Shown here: in pieces, positions 44,401 to 54,986 of the stretch
How the letters are laid out: each line of letters starts with the position of its first letter
How positions within the stretch are numbered: position 1 is the first letter of the stretch
Assembly: GCF_045679555.1 (NCBI RefSeq)
Contig: NC_092094.1
Location: 16,072,612-16,136,611, forward strand
Length of the DNA: 64,000 nt
Direction of reading: 5' to 3'
Source of the DNA: Salvelinus alpinus
Lineage: Eukaryota; Chordata; Actinopteri; Salmoniformes; Salmonidae
The notes under the pieces: generated by a model
What the model was told of the DNA's origin: nothing
Database searches by the model: none
Seen by the model: only the letters and a program-made list of their open reading frames with translations
Translations under genes and position numbers: made by a program

Positions 44401-44483
44401 CAGGCTCAGTTTTAGACTGTATGACCCTGCGACGCAGAAAGTTAGCGGCAGCTGCTGAGCGCCGCATGCACGTGTACCAGTGA
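32177..44483 (+). CDS. amfr: amfr (gp78): ER-membrane RING E3 ubiquitin ligase (13 exons, 629 aa)
   Basis: Autocrine motility factor receptor, the E3 of ER-associated degradation that works with UBE2G2 and p97/VCP. Exons: 32177-32422, 36537-36629, 37016-37180, 37418-37570, 37844-37884, 38538-38670, 38897-39030, 39234-39344, 39527-39726, 42000-42106, 42288-42422, 42663-42853, 44303-44483. They sum to 1890 nt and join in frame with GT-AG borders. Visible: N-terminal [13 protein letters not shown] signature, several hydrophobic membrane segments (about residues 18-35, 80-310), RING with C338, C341, C353, H355, H358, C361, C372, C375, CUE domain (about 457-499, MFP at 468-470), G2BR helix (about 549-575, [14 protein letters not shown]), and VIM p97-binding helix (610-625, [14 protein letters not shown]). 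Length fits the ~643-residue mammalian protein. ATG 32177 is chosen because it gives the family N terminus; an in-frame GTG further up is not needed. Confidence 0.97.
32586..32985. repeat. Long imperfect fold-back inverted repeat in amfr intron 1
   Basis: Arms of about 165 bp (32586-32752 and 32820-32985). Paired blocks include CTACAGAGGACAAACATAGG versus CCTATGTTTGTCCTCTGTAG (20 bp exact) and ATTGAAAAAGTAT versus ATACTTTTTCAAT. The right arm overlaps the start of the next Tc1 element by a few bases. Possibly a MITE with long terminal inverted repeats. Confidence 0.75.
34160..35920. mobile_element. hAT-like non-autonomous element (TAGAGGTCGAC ends)
   Basis: Perfect inverted ends TAGAGGTCGAC / GTCGACCTCTA, with subterminal CCGATTAATCGG at both ends, and diverged 8-bp flanks atatcttc / ctttcttc (6 of 8). 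No long open frame; contains a SINE at 34285-34468. Class is inferred from duplication length and end sequence. Confidence 0.75.
34285..34468 (-). mobile_element. tRNA-derived SINE (HpaI-type) inside the hAT-like element
   Basis: Same minus-strand layout and GTTAAC body as the copies at 1390 and 11080, more diverged in the tRNA boxes. Confidence 0.72.
36537..36629 (+). CDS. amfr: amfr coding exon 2
   Basis: Acceptor gatcag, donor aacag|gtaagt; residues 83-113, [19 protein letters not shown] to RVSEKQ, a membrane segment. Confidence 0.96.
36630..37015 (+). other. amfr: amfr intron 2
   Basis: 386-bp intron; nothing but splice sites recognised. Confidence 0.6.
37016..37180 (+). CDS. amfr: amfr coding exon 3
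   Basis: Acceptor atacag; residues 114-168, [19 protein letters not shown] to KDRFEY. The donor TAT|gttcgt is weak beyond its GT; reading through would add VRFQ and stop. Confidence 0.95.
37418..37570 (+). CDS. amfr: amfr coding exon 4
   Basis: Acceptor gttacag, donor gctgag|gtagga; residues 169-219, [15 protein letters not shown] to AFMAAE, two membrane segments. Confidence 0.95.
37844..37884 (+). CDS. amfr: amfr coding exon 5 (41 nt)
   Basis: Acceptor ctttcag, donor tccg|gtaagt; encodes [13 protein letters not shown] and two bases of Arg. Recognised through homology and phase. Confidence 0.93.
37885..38537 (+). other. amfr: amfr intron 5, unclassified A-rich sequence
   Basis: A-rich sequence bracketed by GTTAACGTTCC near 37960 and GCTAACGTTCAAC near 38439. 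It looks like inserted repetitive DNA, but I cannot place it in a family. Confidence 0.4.
38538..38670 (+). CDS. amfr: amfr coding exon 6
   Basis: Acceptor ctctag, donor atgctg|gtgagt; [18 protein letters not shown] to LMHHIHML. The preceding intron (37885-38537) contains no element I can name. Confidence 0.96.
38897..39030 (+). CDS. amfr: amfr coding exon 7
   Basis: Acceptor ctctcag after a long C/T tract; [19 protein letters not shown] to NNMEA, last membrane segment and cytosolic linker before the RING. Confidence 0.96.
39234..39344 (+). CDS. amfr: amfr coding exon 8 (RING, first half)
   Basis: Acceptor ttgcag, donor cacaa|gtgagc; carries RING residues C338, C341, C353, H355, H358 in DDCAICWDS and LPCGHLFH. 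Confidence 0.97.
39527..39726 (+). CDS. amfr: amfr coding exon 9 (RING, second half)
   Basis: Acceptor gcccag, donor gacg|gtgagg; [18 protein letters not shown] with C361, C372, C375, then [11 protein letters not shown]. Confidence 0.97.
40208..41240. mobile_element. TA-flanked MITE, copy 2, with a LINE fragment inside
   Basis: Left end CTCTGAGTGTACAAAACATT after TA 40206-40207, right end GTTCTTAATGTTTTGTATAC, the latter eroded. Same family as 3982-4605 but in the opposite orientation. The LINE fragment occupies about 40652-41188. In amfr intron 9. Confidence 0.7.
40652..41188 (-). mobile_element. LINE 3' fragment (RT C-terminus)
   Basis: Minus-strand reading gives [20 protein letters not shown] and [12 protein letters not shown], typical of the C terminus of fish LINE polyproteins, followed by a 3' UTR ending ATTTGATGTG. 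Frames break after about 60 residues. Confidence 0.65.
41255..41720 (-). mobile_element. LINE fragments (3' tail and RT piece)
   Basis: 41515-41712 reads on the minus strand [20 protein letters not shown] to [10 protein letters not shown], a reverse-transcriptase palm fragment with the usual GVPQGT region degraded. The adjoining 41275-41500 resembles a LINE 3' tail (TATTAAGGATCCCCATTAG). Confidence 0.6.
42000..42106 (+). CDS. amfr: amfr coding exon 10
   Basis: Acceptor ctactag, donor gccatg|gtcagt; [19 protein letters not shown] to SQLNAM at the CUE border. Confidence 0.95.
42288..42422 (+). CDS. amfr: amfr coding exon 11 (CUE domain)
   Basis: Acceptor ctttag, donor atacag|gtcagt; [19 protein letters not shown] to VVPFPIQ, the ubiquitin-binding CUE domain. 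Confidence 0.96.
42663..42853 (+). CDS. amfr: amfr coding exon 12 (G2BR helix)
   Basis: Acceptor ctccag, donor agag|gtattg; ends in [19 protein letters not shown], the UBE2G2-binding helix. Confidence 0.95.
42999..43477 (-). mobile_element. tRNA-derived SINE with SmaI site, minus orientation
   Basis: Read on the minus strand: CCTCCCGGGTGGCGCAGTGG (box A, with CCCGGG at 43466-43471), GGGTTCGCGCCCAGG (box B), GC-rich body, tail GGGAGAAAAGGGGATACAAT and a long A-run (T18 at 42999-43016). Open frames in this region are artefacts of its GC content. In amfr intron 12. Confidence 0.8.
43478..43874 (+). other. amfr: amfr intron 12 segment
   Basis: Between the SINE and the minisatellite. Nothing recognised. 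Confidence 0.5.
43875..44228. repeat. 36-bp minisatellite with telomere-like hexamers, amfr intron 12
   Basis: About eight or nine units, some shortened, of a 36-bp repeat containing CCTAACCCTAGCTTCATG and TCCACATCCCAGTTCA. Because 36 is a multiple of three and no unit carries a stop, both strands are open: [12 protein letters not shown] on + and [12 protein letters not shown] on -. It ends 75 bp before the last amfr exon. Confidence 0.9.
44303..44483 (+). CDS. amfr: amfr terminal coding exon (VIM helix)
   Basis: Acceptor ctctcag; [19 protein letters not shown] to the p97-binding [14 protein letters not shown] and stop TGA 44481-44483. The frame is also open upstream through the intron minisatellite. 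Confidence 0.96.
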
Positions 44484-44501
44484 AGAGGCTGGACTGGGAA
44501 C

Positions 44502-44774
44502 TAGGGCCAGGATGATACCAGTATTGCCATACTCATTAGTATCATGGCAAGGAAACAAAACACAAAGCGGATTTAACTTGTTTCGGAAAGCATCCCTAAT
44601 GTTGGAATCAAACGTAATTATGTTGTCATCCAGAGTCACATGTATTTATTTTCCAAGCTGTAGCAACAATATCTTGCATACAGCAGGTTATTAAAGGATC
44701 AGAGTTAGATCTGCTTCGTGTTTTCATTTTTGTCATGGACATCTTTTTGTGATACTGGTATTGTCACAGCCCTA
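44502..44774. mobile_element. MITE in the amfr 3' UTR with perfect 8-bp duplication
   Basis: 273 bp, ends TAGGGCCAGGATGATACC and GGTATTGTCACAGCCCTA (inverted), flanked by ctgggaac at 44494-44501 and 44775-44782. A hAT-type element beginning 18 bases after the amfr stop codon, so carried by every amfr transcript. Confidence 0.85.
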
Positions 44775-44929
44775 CTGGGAACCAGTAAGATTTATACTGG
44801 TTACGACAGGTCTCACTGTACCACCAAACCTGCCCCTCTACAGTCCATCTAGAAGCCGGAGTAAGTAACCTACTACTGAATGGACTGTTTATCTGTTAAA
44901 TTAATCTGAGAAATGTGCATGATTAAATT

Positions 44930-45320
44930 TTTTCCCCACCCTGTGTTTTAAACATGAGGTCCCAGGCTTTGTCACAATGGACCGTGACCGGGAGCCCCAT
45001 AGGAGGGCGCACAATTGGCCCAGCACCGTCTGGGGTAGGGGAGGGTTTGGCCGGTGGGGCTTTCCTTGGCTCATCATGCTCTAGCAACTCCTTGTGACAG
45101 GGCCGGGCACCTGCATGCTGAATCCCGTCGTCAATTGAACACATTGGTGCGGCTGACATCCGGGTCAAGCAGGCGGTGTGGTAAGAAGGCAGCCAGCCAG
45201 GCGGGTCATGTTTTGGAGGACTCATGACTCGGCCTTTGCCTCTTTCGAGTCCATTGAGGAGTTGCAGAGATGCCAAGGGACCTAATTCGGGGAGAAAACT
45301 GGGTTTAAAAAAAATAGCTT
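44930..45320 (+). mobile_element. SINE body/tail, plus orientation
   Basis: Relative of the 3' half of 42999-43477: GGGCGCACAATTGGCCCAGC, GGGTAGGGGAGGGTTTGGCC, and an ending CGGGGAGAAAACTGGG with an A-run at 45307-45314. The central part (45080-45250) is not shared. No clear tRNA head. Confidence 0.6.
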
Positions 45321-45322
45321 GT

Positions 45323-45397
45323 GGCCATAACAACCAGAACACGCCTGTTCAGGGTCAGGCCTGGTTAGTACTGACACGGGAGACTGCCTGCCAATAC
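45323..45397 (+). pseudogene. 5S rRNA-like fragment
   Basis: 75 bp resembling vertebrate 5S rRNA: GGCCATAACAACCAGAACACG at the 5' side (first 20 bases), then GGGTCAGGCCTGGTTAGTAC and GGGAGACTGCCTG. About 28 bases of the internal region between them are missing, and further changes exist. Either a 5S pseudogene or the head of a 5S-derived SINE. Confidence 0.7.
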
Positions 45398-45770
45398 ATT
45401 ATTAGACAGAAATCTCTATTGTCCACATTTCTGCTCTTATCTCTACCATGAAGAAACATTGAACAGACAGTCTCCATCTACTTTCGGATACTGCAGAGTC
45501 TAGTACAGTTTGATGTAGGAAAGATCTATTTTCTGTCCTGAATACATATATAGGCGCACATACAGTCTTCACTTTTCAAAGAAAAACTTCAGTTCCATTG
45601 CCTTGTGTATTGATAGTGTACCACTATGATTCATAGCTAAAAGTCACATTTTAATTTGTATTATAAGGAGTTGAAATATGAATTGATTCTTTATTTGTGT
45701 ACATGTGTAGATGGCATAGGTAGCATTAGATTGTCCTCATGATTCCTCAAAACCTTGGGTAAAGGCTTTA

Positions 45771-47165
45771 GCTGTGCCTTCGGAAAGTATTCACACCCTT
45801 TGACTTTTTCCACATTTTGTTAGGTTACAGCCTTATTATATAATTGATTCAATTGTTTTTTTCCCCTCATCAATTTATACACAATACCCCAAATAAAAAA
45901 CAGAAATATCACCTTTACATAAGTATCCAGACACTTTACTAAGTACTTTGTTGAAGCACCTTTGGCAGCAATTACAGCCTTGAGTCTTCTTGGGTAGGAC
46001 GCTACAAGCTTAACACACCTGTATTTGGGGAGTTTCTCCCATTCCTCTCAAGCTCTCCCAGGTTGGATGGGAAGTGTTGCCGCACAGCTATTTTCAGGTC
46101 TCTCCAGAGATGTTCAAATCCGGGCTCTTTCTGGGCCACTCAAGGATATTCAGAGACTTGTCCCGAAGTCACTCCTGCATTGTTTTGGCTGTGTGCTTAT
46201 GGGTCGTGGTCCTGTTGGAAGGTGAACCTTCGCCCCAGTCTGAGGTCCTTAGCGCTCTGGAGCAGGTTTTCATCAAGGATCTCTCTGTACCTTGATCTGT
46301 TCATTTTGCCTCGATCCTGACTAGTTTCCCAGTCCCTACCGCTGAAAAATATCCCCACAGTATGATGCTGACACCACCATGCTGCCAGGTTCCCTCCAGA
46401 CGTGACGCTTGGCATTCAGGCCAAATAGTTGAATCTTGGTTTCATCAGACCAGAGAATCTTGTTTCTCATGGTCTGAGAGTCTTTTAGGTGCCTTTTGAC
46501 AAACTCTAAGCGAGCTGTCATGTGCCTTTTACTGAGCAGTGGCTTCCATCTGGCTGCTCTACCATAAAGGCCTGATTGGTGGAGTGTTGCAGAGATGGTT
46601 GTCCTTCTTGAAGGTTCTCCCATCTCCACAAAGGAACTCTGTCAGAGTGACCATCGGGTAACAGTCTTGTTAGTTCCAAACTTCTTCCATTTAAGAATGA
46701 TCGAGGCCGCTGTGTTCTTGGGGACCTTCAATGCTGCAGAAATGTTTTGGTACCCTTCCCCAGATCTGTGCCTCGACATAATTATTTCGACCTCAAGGCT
46801 TGGTTTTTGCTCTGACATGCACTGTCAACTATAGGTCCTTATATAGACAGGTGTGTGACTTTCCAAATCATGTCCAATCAATTGAATTTACCACAGGTGG
46901 ACTCCAATCAAATTGTAGAAACATCTCAAGTATGATCAATGGAAACAGGATGCACCTGAGCTCAATTTTGAGTCTCAAAGCAAAGGGTCTGAATACTTAA
47001 GTAAATAAGGTATTTCTGTTTAAATGTATTTATACATTTGCAAACATTTCTAAAAACCTGTTTTCTGCTTCGTCATTATGGGGTATTGTGTGTAGATTGC
47101 TGAGGATTTGTTTATTTAATCCATTTTAAAATGTCAAGGCGTCTGAATACTTTCCAAAGGCACTG
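45771..47165 (-). mobile_element. Tc1-like transposon relic
   Basis: Ends GTGCCTTCGGAAAGTATTC and GAATACTTTCCAAAGGCACTG (20-base comparison) at TA sites 45769-45770 and 47166-47167. Minus-strand transposase remnants at 46336-46629 (LWSDETKIQLFGL, first Asp) and 46197-46415 (FTFQQDHDP, second Asp). Stops and deletions disable it. Confidence 0.85.
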
Positions 47166-47185
47166 TATGTAAGGATTTCATAACA

Positions 47186-47377
47186 CAGGGTTTCCCAAAC
47201 TCGGTCCTCGGGGGGCCCCAAGGGGTGCCCATTTTGGTTTTTACCCTAGCACTACACTGCTGATTCAAATAATCAACTAATCATAAAGATTTAATCTTTT
47301 GAATAAGCTGTATAGTGGTACGGCAAAACAAATCTTGCACCCCTTGGGGTACCGAGGAATGAGTTTAGGAAACGCTG
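47186..47377. mobile_element. hAT-type MITE
   Basis: 192 bp, ends CAGGGTTTCCCAAACTC and GAGTTTAGGAAACGCTG; inner arms CCCCAAGGGGTGC / GCACCCCTTGGGG are also inverted. Flanks tcataaca (47178-47185) and ccataaca (47378-47385) match at 7 of 8. Same end type as 12925-15598. Confidence 0.85.
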
Positions 47378-47385
47378 CCATAACA

Positions 47386-48987
47386 CCTTCATACCTGTAC
47401 ATAGACATCTACGTCTTGCTCATTTTATTTTGCATTGCGAGAAGTATTTGTAGTGATATTCTATTACGGTAAATTCATGCAGTGTTGTCCTTTAAAAAAA
47501 AAAATCTCTCTATGCATGCATCTGGATCATCATGATCTGCCGGAGGCTTCTCTTCCTAGTATTCCCTAGTAGAGTTGCAAAATTCCAGAAATCGTGGTTG
47601 AAGGATTCCCAGAATAAAAATTTTCTGGAAAACCTGGGAAGTTTGGGACTTGTGTTTTGTAGTTACAACTCTCCTGAAATGGACAGATTTTTACGTGTCA
47701 CAAAACATTAGGCTTGGTCTTTGTAGACCTTGACTATACTATGACGTTTGTTTTCTTGTTTTGGTTGCACATTTGCACCTTGAAACAGTATTCCTTGATA
47801 TATATAGATGGCACGGTATCCATTGGACTATCAACTGGATGATGGAACTGTTTACAGAATGGTTTGTACATTTTTTTAGCAAAAGTGCGTACGTAACTAA
47901 ATCATAGGAATGTATTTTGTTCACTTAATTTGTGCCTAAATTCAACAGTGGATCAAGAATTATATATATATATAAAAAAAAAAATGTAAATACTTTTGTA
48001 ATGACTGTATTATACATGTGAAATGACCCTGTACAAATACAATGCATAGCTACTATAGATGCTTTAACTCTGTTATGTATTGGCCTTGTTTTAGAAACAG
48101 TAGTTTTCTTTACAACTGCACTTCGGCTTCACATGTTGGAGAAATGGGTGGTTTTAAACCTTAAATGGGTCATCCAGTTGAAATCCTGCATAGCTCTATA
48201 CTACACATCACGCTAGTTTCCGCATTCTCAACTTCTTTGCCCCCCACCAGTTTGGATCCCTATACAGTATTACTATGTGACTGTGTGTAATTTTTCACTA
48301 GAGGGCAGTAAGAGTACACTACAGTTTCCAAGGGAACGTTCACTGTCTCAATCATTGAGGGTCAAATGCTCCCTCTTCATGATACACTATGCCCAGGTTA
48401 AACAGAACAACAATATTTTACAGTAGAGACTGTTGTATAGAGCACATTCCTGGTATGACCAGTTTTGAAGCCTATTACTGGCTGTTAAGCTTCTAGCAAC
48501 AACGTATGTAACTGGTTTACGAGCATTCAGATTCAATATGATTGCTCTTTTTCAGCTATGCACCTTTTAAAGGCAATGTTTTTTCCCCCACATTCGCGGA
48601 GACCTCATTAACGGTAAACACTACATATGTCGGCTCAATCGGAAATTACCTTTAAATGTCAATTGCGCTATAATGCGAATCTCCCGCGGTCTATCCTGAC
48701 TTTGTGTACCGGTATTGTATGAGGAATGCTACAACTCCTGACCTCTCACCGTAACAATGGCCTTCATCCAGTGAGACTGATTGATGGTTTGTCTATGTCT
48801 AACCAGGTCAACCAAGGTCATGGGAAGTTGAGGCCTGTGTATGTCACCATCCGTCTGTAACTGTCAGCCATGCATGCCACCTCTCTGTAGCTTCTAAAGA
48901 CTGGCATCAAGGCCTTTTGAATTGTTTTAGGACTTTAGGTAAGAGAGAGAAAGGAGAGGCATATTCAGATAGAGGGAGGTAGAGGTT
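47386..48987 (+). other. Intergenic or distal amfr 3' UTR
   Basis: Non-coding. A-runs at about 47500 and 47975 and a (TA)n stretch at 47960-47975. A TE-like block with CTTTAAATGTCAATTGCGC lies at about 48600-48690. No gene recognised. Confidence 0.45.
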
Positions 48988-48989
48988 TA

Positions 48990-50130
48990 CTGAACAAAAA
49001 TATAAACTCAACATGCAACAATTTCAAAGATTTTATTGAGTTACAGTTCGTATGAGGAAATCAGTAAATTGAAATAAATGAAGTAGGTCTTAATCTATAG
49101 ATTTCAATGACTGAGAATACAGATATGCATCTGTTGGTCACAGACCTTAAAAAAGAAAATTAGGGGGTGTGGATCAGAAAACCAGTCCAGTATCTGGTGT
49201 GACCACCATTTGCCTCATGCAATGCAACACATATCCTTCGCATAGAGTTGATCAGGCTGTTGATTGTGGATTGTGGAATGTTGTCCCACTGTCGAAGTTG
49301 CTGGATATTGGCGGGAACTGAAACACGCTGTCGTACACATTGATCCAGAGAGTCCCATACATGCTCAATTGGTGACATGTCTGGTGAGTATGCAGGCCAT
49401 GGAAGAACTGGGACATTTTCAGCTTCCAGAAATTGTGTACAGATCCTTGTGACATGGGGCCATGCATTATCATGCTGAAACGTGAGGTGATGGTGGCAGA
49501 TGAATGTCACGACAATGGGCCTCGGATGTCGTCACAGTATCTGCATTCAAATTGAATAGGTAAAATGCAATTATGTTCGTTGTCCGTAGCTTATGCCTGC
49601 CCATACCATAACCCCACCACCACCATGGGGCACTCTGTTCACAACGTTAAAATCAGCAAACCGGTCGCCCACACGCCATACATGTGGTCTGGTTGAGAGG
49701 CCGGTCGGACGTAATGCCAAATTCTCTAAAATGACGTTGACCTCCAAGGTAGAGAAATTAACATGCAACAGCTTTGGTGGACAAACAGCTTTCCTGTAGT
49801 CAGCATGCCAATTGCACACTCCCTCAAAACTTGACATTTTTGGCGTTGTGTGACAAAACTGCACATTTTAGATTGGCCTTTTATTGACCCCAGCACAAGG
49901 TACATCTGTGTAATGATCATGCTGTTTTCAGCTTCTTGATATTCCACACCTGTCAGGTGGATGGATTATCTTGGCAAAGGAGACATTTTCACTAACAGGG
50001 ATGTAAGCAAATTTGAGCACAACATTTGAGAGAGAGAACTAAGCTTTTTGTGCATCTGGAACAATTCTGGGATCTTTTATTTCAGCTCATGAAACATAGG
50101 ACCAATGTTGCGTTTATATTTTTGTTCGGC
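48990..50130 (-). mobile_element. Tc1-like transposon relic (family of 2414-3457)
   Basis: Left end CTGAACAAAAATATAAACTC after TA, right end GCGTTTATATTTTTGTTCGG. Minus-strand transposase pieces: FQHDNAWPHVTR and PDMSPIEHVWDSLD at 49160-49510 (second Asp and Glu retained) and an N-terminal part at 49571-49947. The region with the first Asp is degraded; frames broken. Confidence 0.85.
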
Positions 50131-50394
50131 AGAAGTGGAGAGGAAGAGAATATGGAGTAGATAGAGAGGCCACTGGGTCTCCGGCTGCATTAGGAGTTCT
50201 GGTGAATTCATACTGAGAAAGCACCTAAAACAGGGGTCGGGAACCTTTTTGACTAAGAGAGCCATAAAAGCAAAGAATTTGTAAATTTATTTCAGTGAGA
50301 GCCATATAATATATTTTAAAAGTGAATTCAACTAAATGTCAGTATAATAAGCCTCTGAATTTATTCTTAAATAATGTTGTTATAATACTCACCA

Positions 50395-51812
50395 TTAATG
50401 TGACTTCTGGTGCTGCATGGATTTGCTGATGTCTTTGTAGTCTGGTTGGTACTTGGTGAGGTTAAGCTTCATGCAAGCGTTGAGGCTTTCATCCGTTAAA
50501 CGTGATCGTAGGTTGGACTTGATGTTTTTAAGATGTGAGAATGACTGCTCACATGCATACGTAGATCCAAACATGGTCAATACAGCAATACTCACACGCT
50601 GCAGTGTGTGGTATGTGACAGGAAGCGCGTTCCAAGTTTTGAGAATCAGCTGGTCTTCGGGTTGAAGTTTTTTCATTTCTGTCCACATGTGCTTGCTCGC
50701 CAACTCCGCTTTCTGTCGTGTGATTCTTTCCAAATCTTCATTCAGTGACTTGAACTTATTCACCCACATGTCTGAGGCCTTCAGGTCAGCCACTTCTGCT
50801 TCAAAATCTCTGACGGAGACACCAGGAATGTAACTCAGGTCGGCTGTGTTCAGTGAACACTCGTTTGGAAGGGTGATGAACTTAAAATGACGAGTGTGCT
50901 CACGAAATTCTCCAAAGCGTGCTTTGAAGGACTGTAGGAGACTGGATGTGCAGCGAGCTAGCTGGTGGAGATCAAAGTTTTGAATAGGCTCACTTGCTGT
51001 GCATGCATCTTTAAATTGGCTCAGTTTTTCAAAATGTAGTAAACGACCTGTTTCAAGATCCATGATGAAAAGTTCTAGCTTGTTTTCAAAAGCAAACACA
51101 GCTTGTTGAAGGGATAACACTGTATTTCCAATGCCTTGCATTTTCACGTTGAGCTGGTTCAGATGTTCAGTCATATCTACGAGATAGTAAAACTTGAGGA
51201 GCCACTCAGTTTCGGCTAGCTCAGGATGCTCGATGCCTTTCATTTCAAGGAAAGTCCGGATTTCTTTCAGGCAAGCCGCAAAACGGCTAAGCACCTTCCC
51301 TCTTGACAACCAACGCACATTGCTGTGCAAAAGCAGACCAGGATAGTTATTTCCAACTTCATCCAGCAGTGTTTTAAACTGGCGATCATTTAAGGCTCGA
51401 GCAACAATAAAGTTGATCACACGAATGACCAGCGACATCACTTCCCCAAACTGCCTGTCACACATCTGAGCACAAAGTGCCTCCTGGTGTAGAATGCAAT
51501 GGAAACTTAGGATGGGTCTATTTTCATGTTCACGGAGAAGCGCCACAAATCCTTTTTTATTCCCCACCATACACGGAGCACCATCAGTACGCACTGAGAG
51601 AAGTTTATCCATAGGTAGATTTTTTTCTTGAGCAAAAAAAAAAAAGACTTAAATAAATCCTCACCTCTTGTGGACCCTTTTAATGGCAGAACTGCAAGAC
51701 TTTCTTTGCGCAGTGTGTCACCAACAGCATATCTTGCAATCACGCTGAACTGCGACAAATGGCTCACGTCTGTTGACTCATCCAAAGCCAGGGAAAAGAA
51801 CGGCGCTGCATT
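50395..51812 (-). pseudogene. hAT transposase, catalytic and C-terminal part (one frameshift)
   Basis: From 51812: NAAPFFSLALDESTDVSHL (first catalytic block), through a frameshift at a 12-A run (51634-51645), then a 405-codon stretch (50395-51612) with [38 protein letters not shown] and the C-terminal hAT dimerisation motif SIAVLTMFGSTYACEQSFS. Otherwise uninterrupted and well conserved. Apart from that homopolymer shift and the Tc1, the gene looks complete. Confidence 0.87.
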
Positions 51813-51814
51813 TA

Positions 51815-53420
<1,606 letters not shown>

Positions 53421-53422
53421 TA

Positions 53423-53939
53423 TGTCCTTCACTTGCGTTTCCTCCACTTTGTTTGCCATCACGATGGTACGATCATGAACAGTTCTTGCCGACAGAGGCA
53501 TGTCTTGTATCCGTTTAATTATCTTGTCTTTGTTCGGAAGATCATCAAAAAGTGCATTGGCTACATCCAGCATGAACGTTTTAGCATACTCGCCATCTGT
53601 GAATGGTTTTCCGTTCCTCACTATTGCTAAAGATCCAGCAAAGCTAGCGGAATTATAGTCACCTTGCCGGGTCCATACGCGGAGTTGCTGCTGGCTAGCT
53701 TGCACCCTGCTCAGTAGCTCTTGGCACGCTTTCTTTCTGCTGTCTCCCGCAGGGTATTTTGATGCAAAGGTAGCATGGCGCGTGTCGAAGTGCCGCTTTA
53801 CATTCGACCGTTTCATCGATGTAATTTTGTCATTGCAAATTAGACACACCGCAGAACCTGCTCTCTCCACAAAGGCGAATTCTTCGGTCCATTCGTCCTG
53901 AAATGTACGATACTCGTCATCTTTTTTTATTTTCGCCAT
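53423..53939 (-). CDS. hAT transposase, N-terminal part
   Basis: Starts at ATG 53939. Carries a BED-like zinc finger, CLICNDKITSMKRSNVKRHFD...H, and the linker up to VEETQVKDI, where the coding frame is cut by the TA target site of the Tc1 insertion. Frame continues exactly at 51812, one TA being a duplicated copy. Similar proteins exist as domesticated GTF2IRD2-type hAT genes in vertebrates. Confidence 0.88.
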
Positions 53940-54121
53940 CTTCTTCGTCGAAGGGTTAGCTTTGAGCTAATGACCGAGCAGACTCAAAAGGAGGCGTTTA
54001 CCTGTTTTACCTAGCAACGGCCAACGTAGGCCAGTATCATTTAATTAAAATAATGGACAATTGCTCCTGCAGCCCTGAACAGGACATGAGCAGTGAAAAA
54101 TCGATGGATGGATTAAAACAA

Positions 54122-54200
54122 GGAGTTGTAGCGATGAGACAAGATAGTAATTACTAGCGATTGGATACCACGAAAATTGGGGAGAAAAGGGGATAAAAAT
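54122..54200 (+). mobile_element. SINE 3' tail fragment
   Basis: Reverse complement of 43010-43100 (GTTGTAGCGATGAGACAAG, GGGGAGAAAAGGGGATA), A-rich after it. Inserted near the 5' end of the hAT element. Confidence 0.7.
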
Positions 54201-54315
54201 TATTTAAAAATAAATAAAAAGTGAGAATATTTTGTTTTATCTGCGAGCCAGATGCAATCATCAAAAGAGCCACACCTGGCTCGGGAGCCATAGGTTCCCG
54301 ACCCCTGGCCTAGAA

Positions 54316-54984
54316 GAATAGAGACAAATATTTGCTTGTTTTCTCACTGTGTACTGAGACTGGGAATCGGAGCAAACCCAATCAACAGCTTATTAATAGT
54401 TTAACGCTGGATATCTGACCTCTGTGTTAAAGCCTAACAATATTTTGAGAAATATCTAATCAATATATTTACATAATTTGCACCTAGATTACCTAGTCGT
54501 GTTTGCATTTGCAGAGACCTATTCCGCCAATTCCCTCCTTGGGTACACCCAAACAGGTTATCAAATGTGTGATAACACAAAATATACACTGAGTTGTATT
54601 AGCTAGCATGATTAGTCTCTTACCTCGGTAAATTGCCTCTTCTTGCCACCAGTGTTGGAGATAGAGATAGCACCGGGTCCTAAGCGGGACAACTCCAGTG
54701 GTAGAACAGAGTGGTAATTCTGCTGGTATAGTGTTGCTGAGCCTCTTATCAGGCTGACCGGCCTCTCATTCTCTCTGCAGGACAATGAGCAGCTGAATTG
54801 AGTCTTAATTGGTTCTGCACCAGTCAGTCGCTGAGGGGTGCATGTGAGATACAGTACCTGTTGGGGCTATAGCTAGTCTAGCACTATTTGCCAGACTCAT
54901 GGCGCTCCAGTGGCTGTGGGAAGAGACTAGGCTATAATATCTTGTACTAAGGTATAGCTATACCTCAAAGACCCTGGGGGTTAC
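54316..54984 (+). other. Intergenic sequence
   Basis: Non-coding between two transposons. Nothing recognised. Confidence 0.45.
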
Positions 54985-54986
54985 AG

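Noticed and set aside
45323..45397. Functional 5S rRNA gene
   Set aside because: Internal bases required for promoter and structure are deleted.
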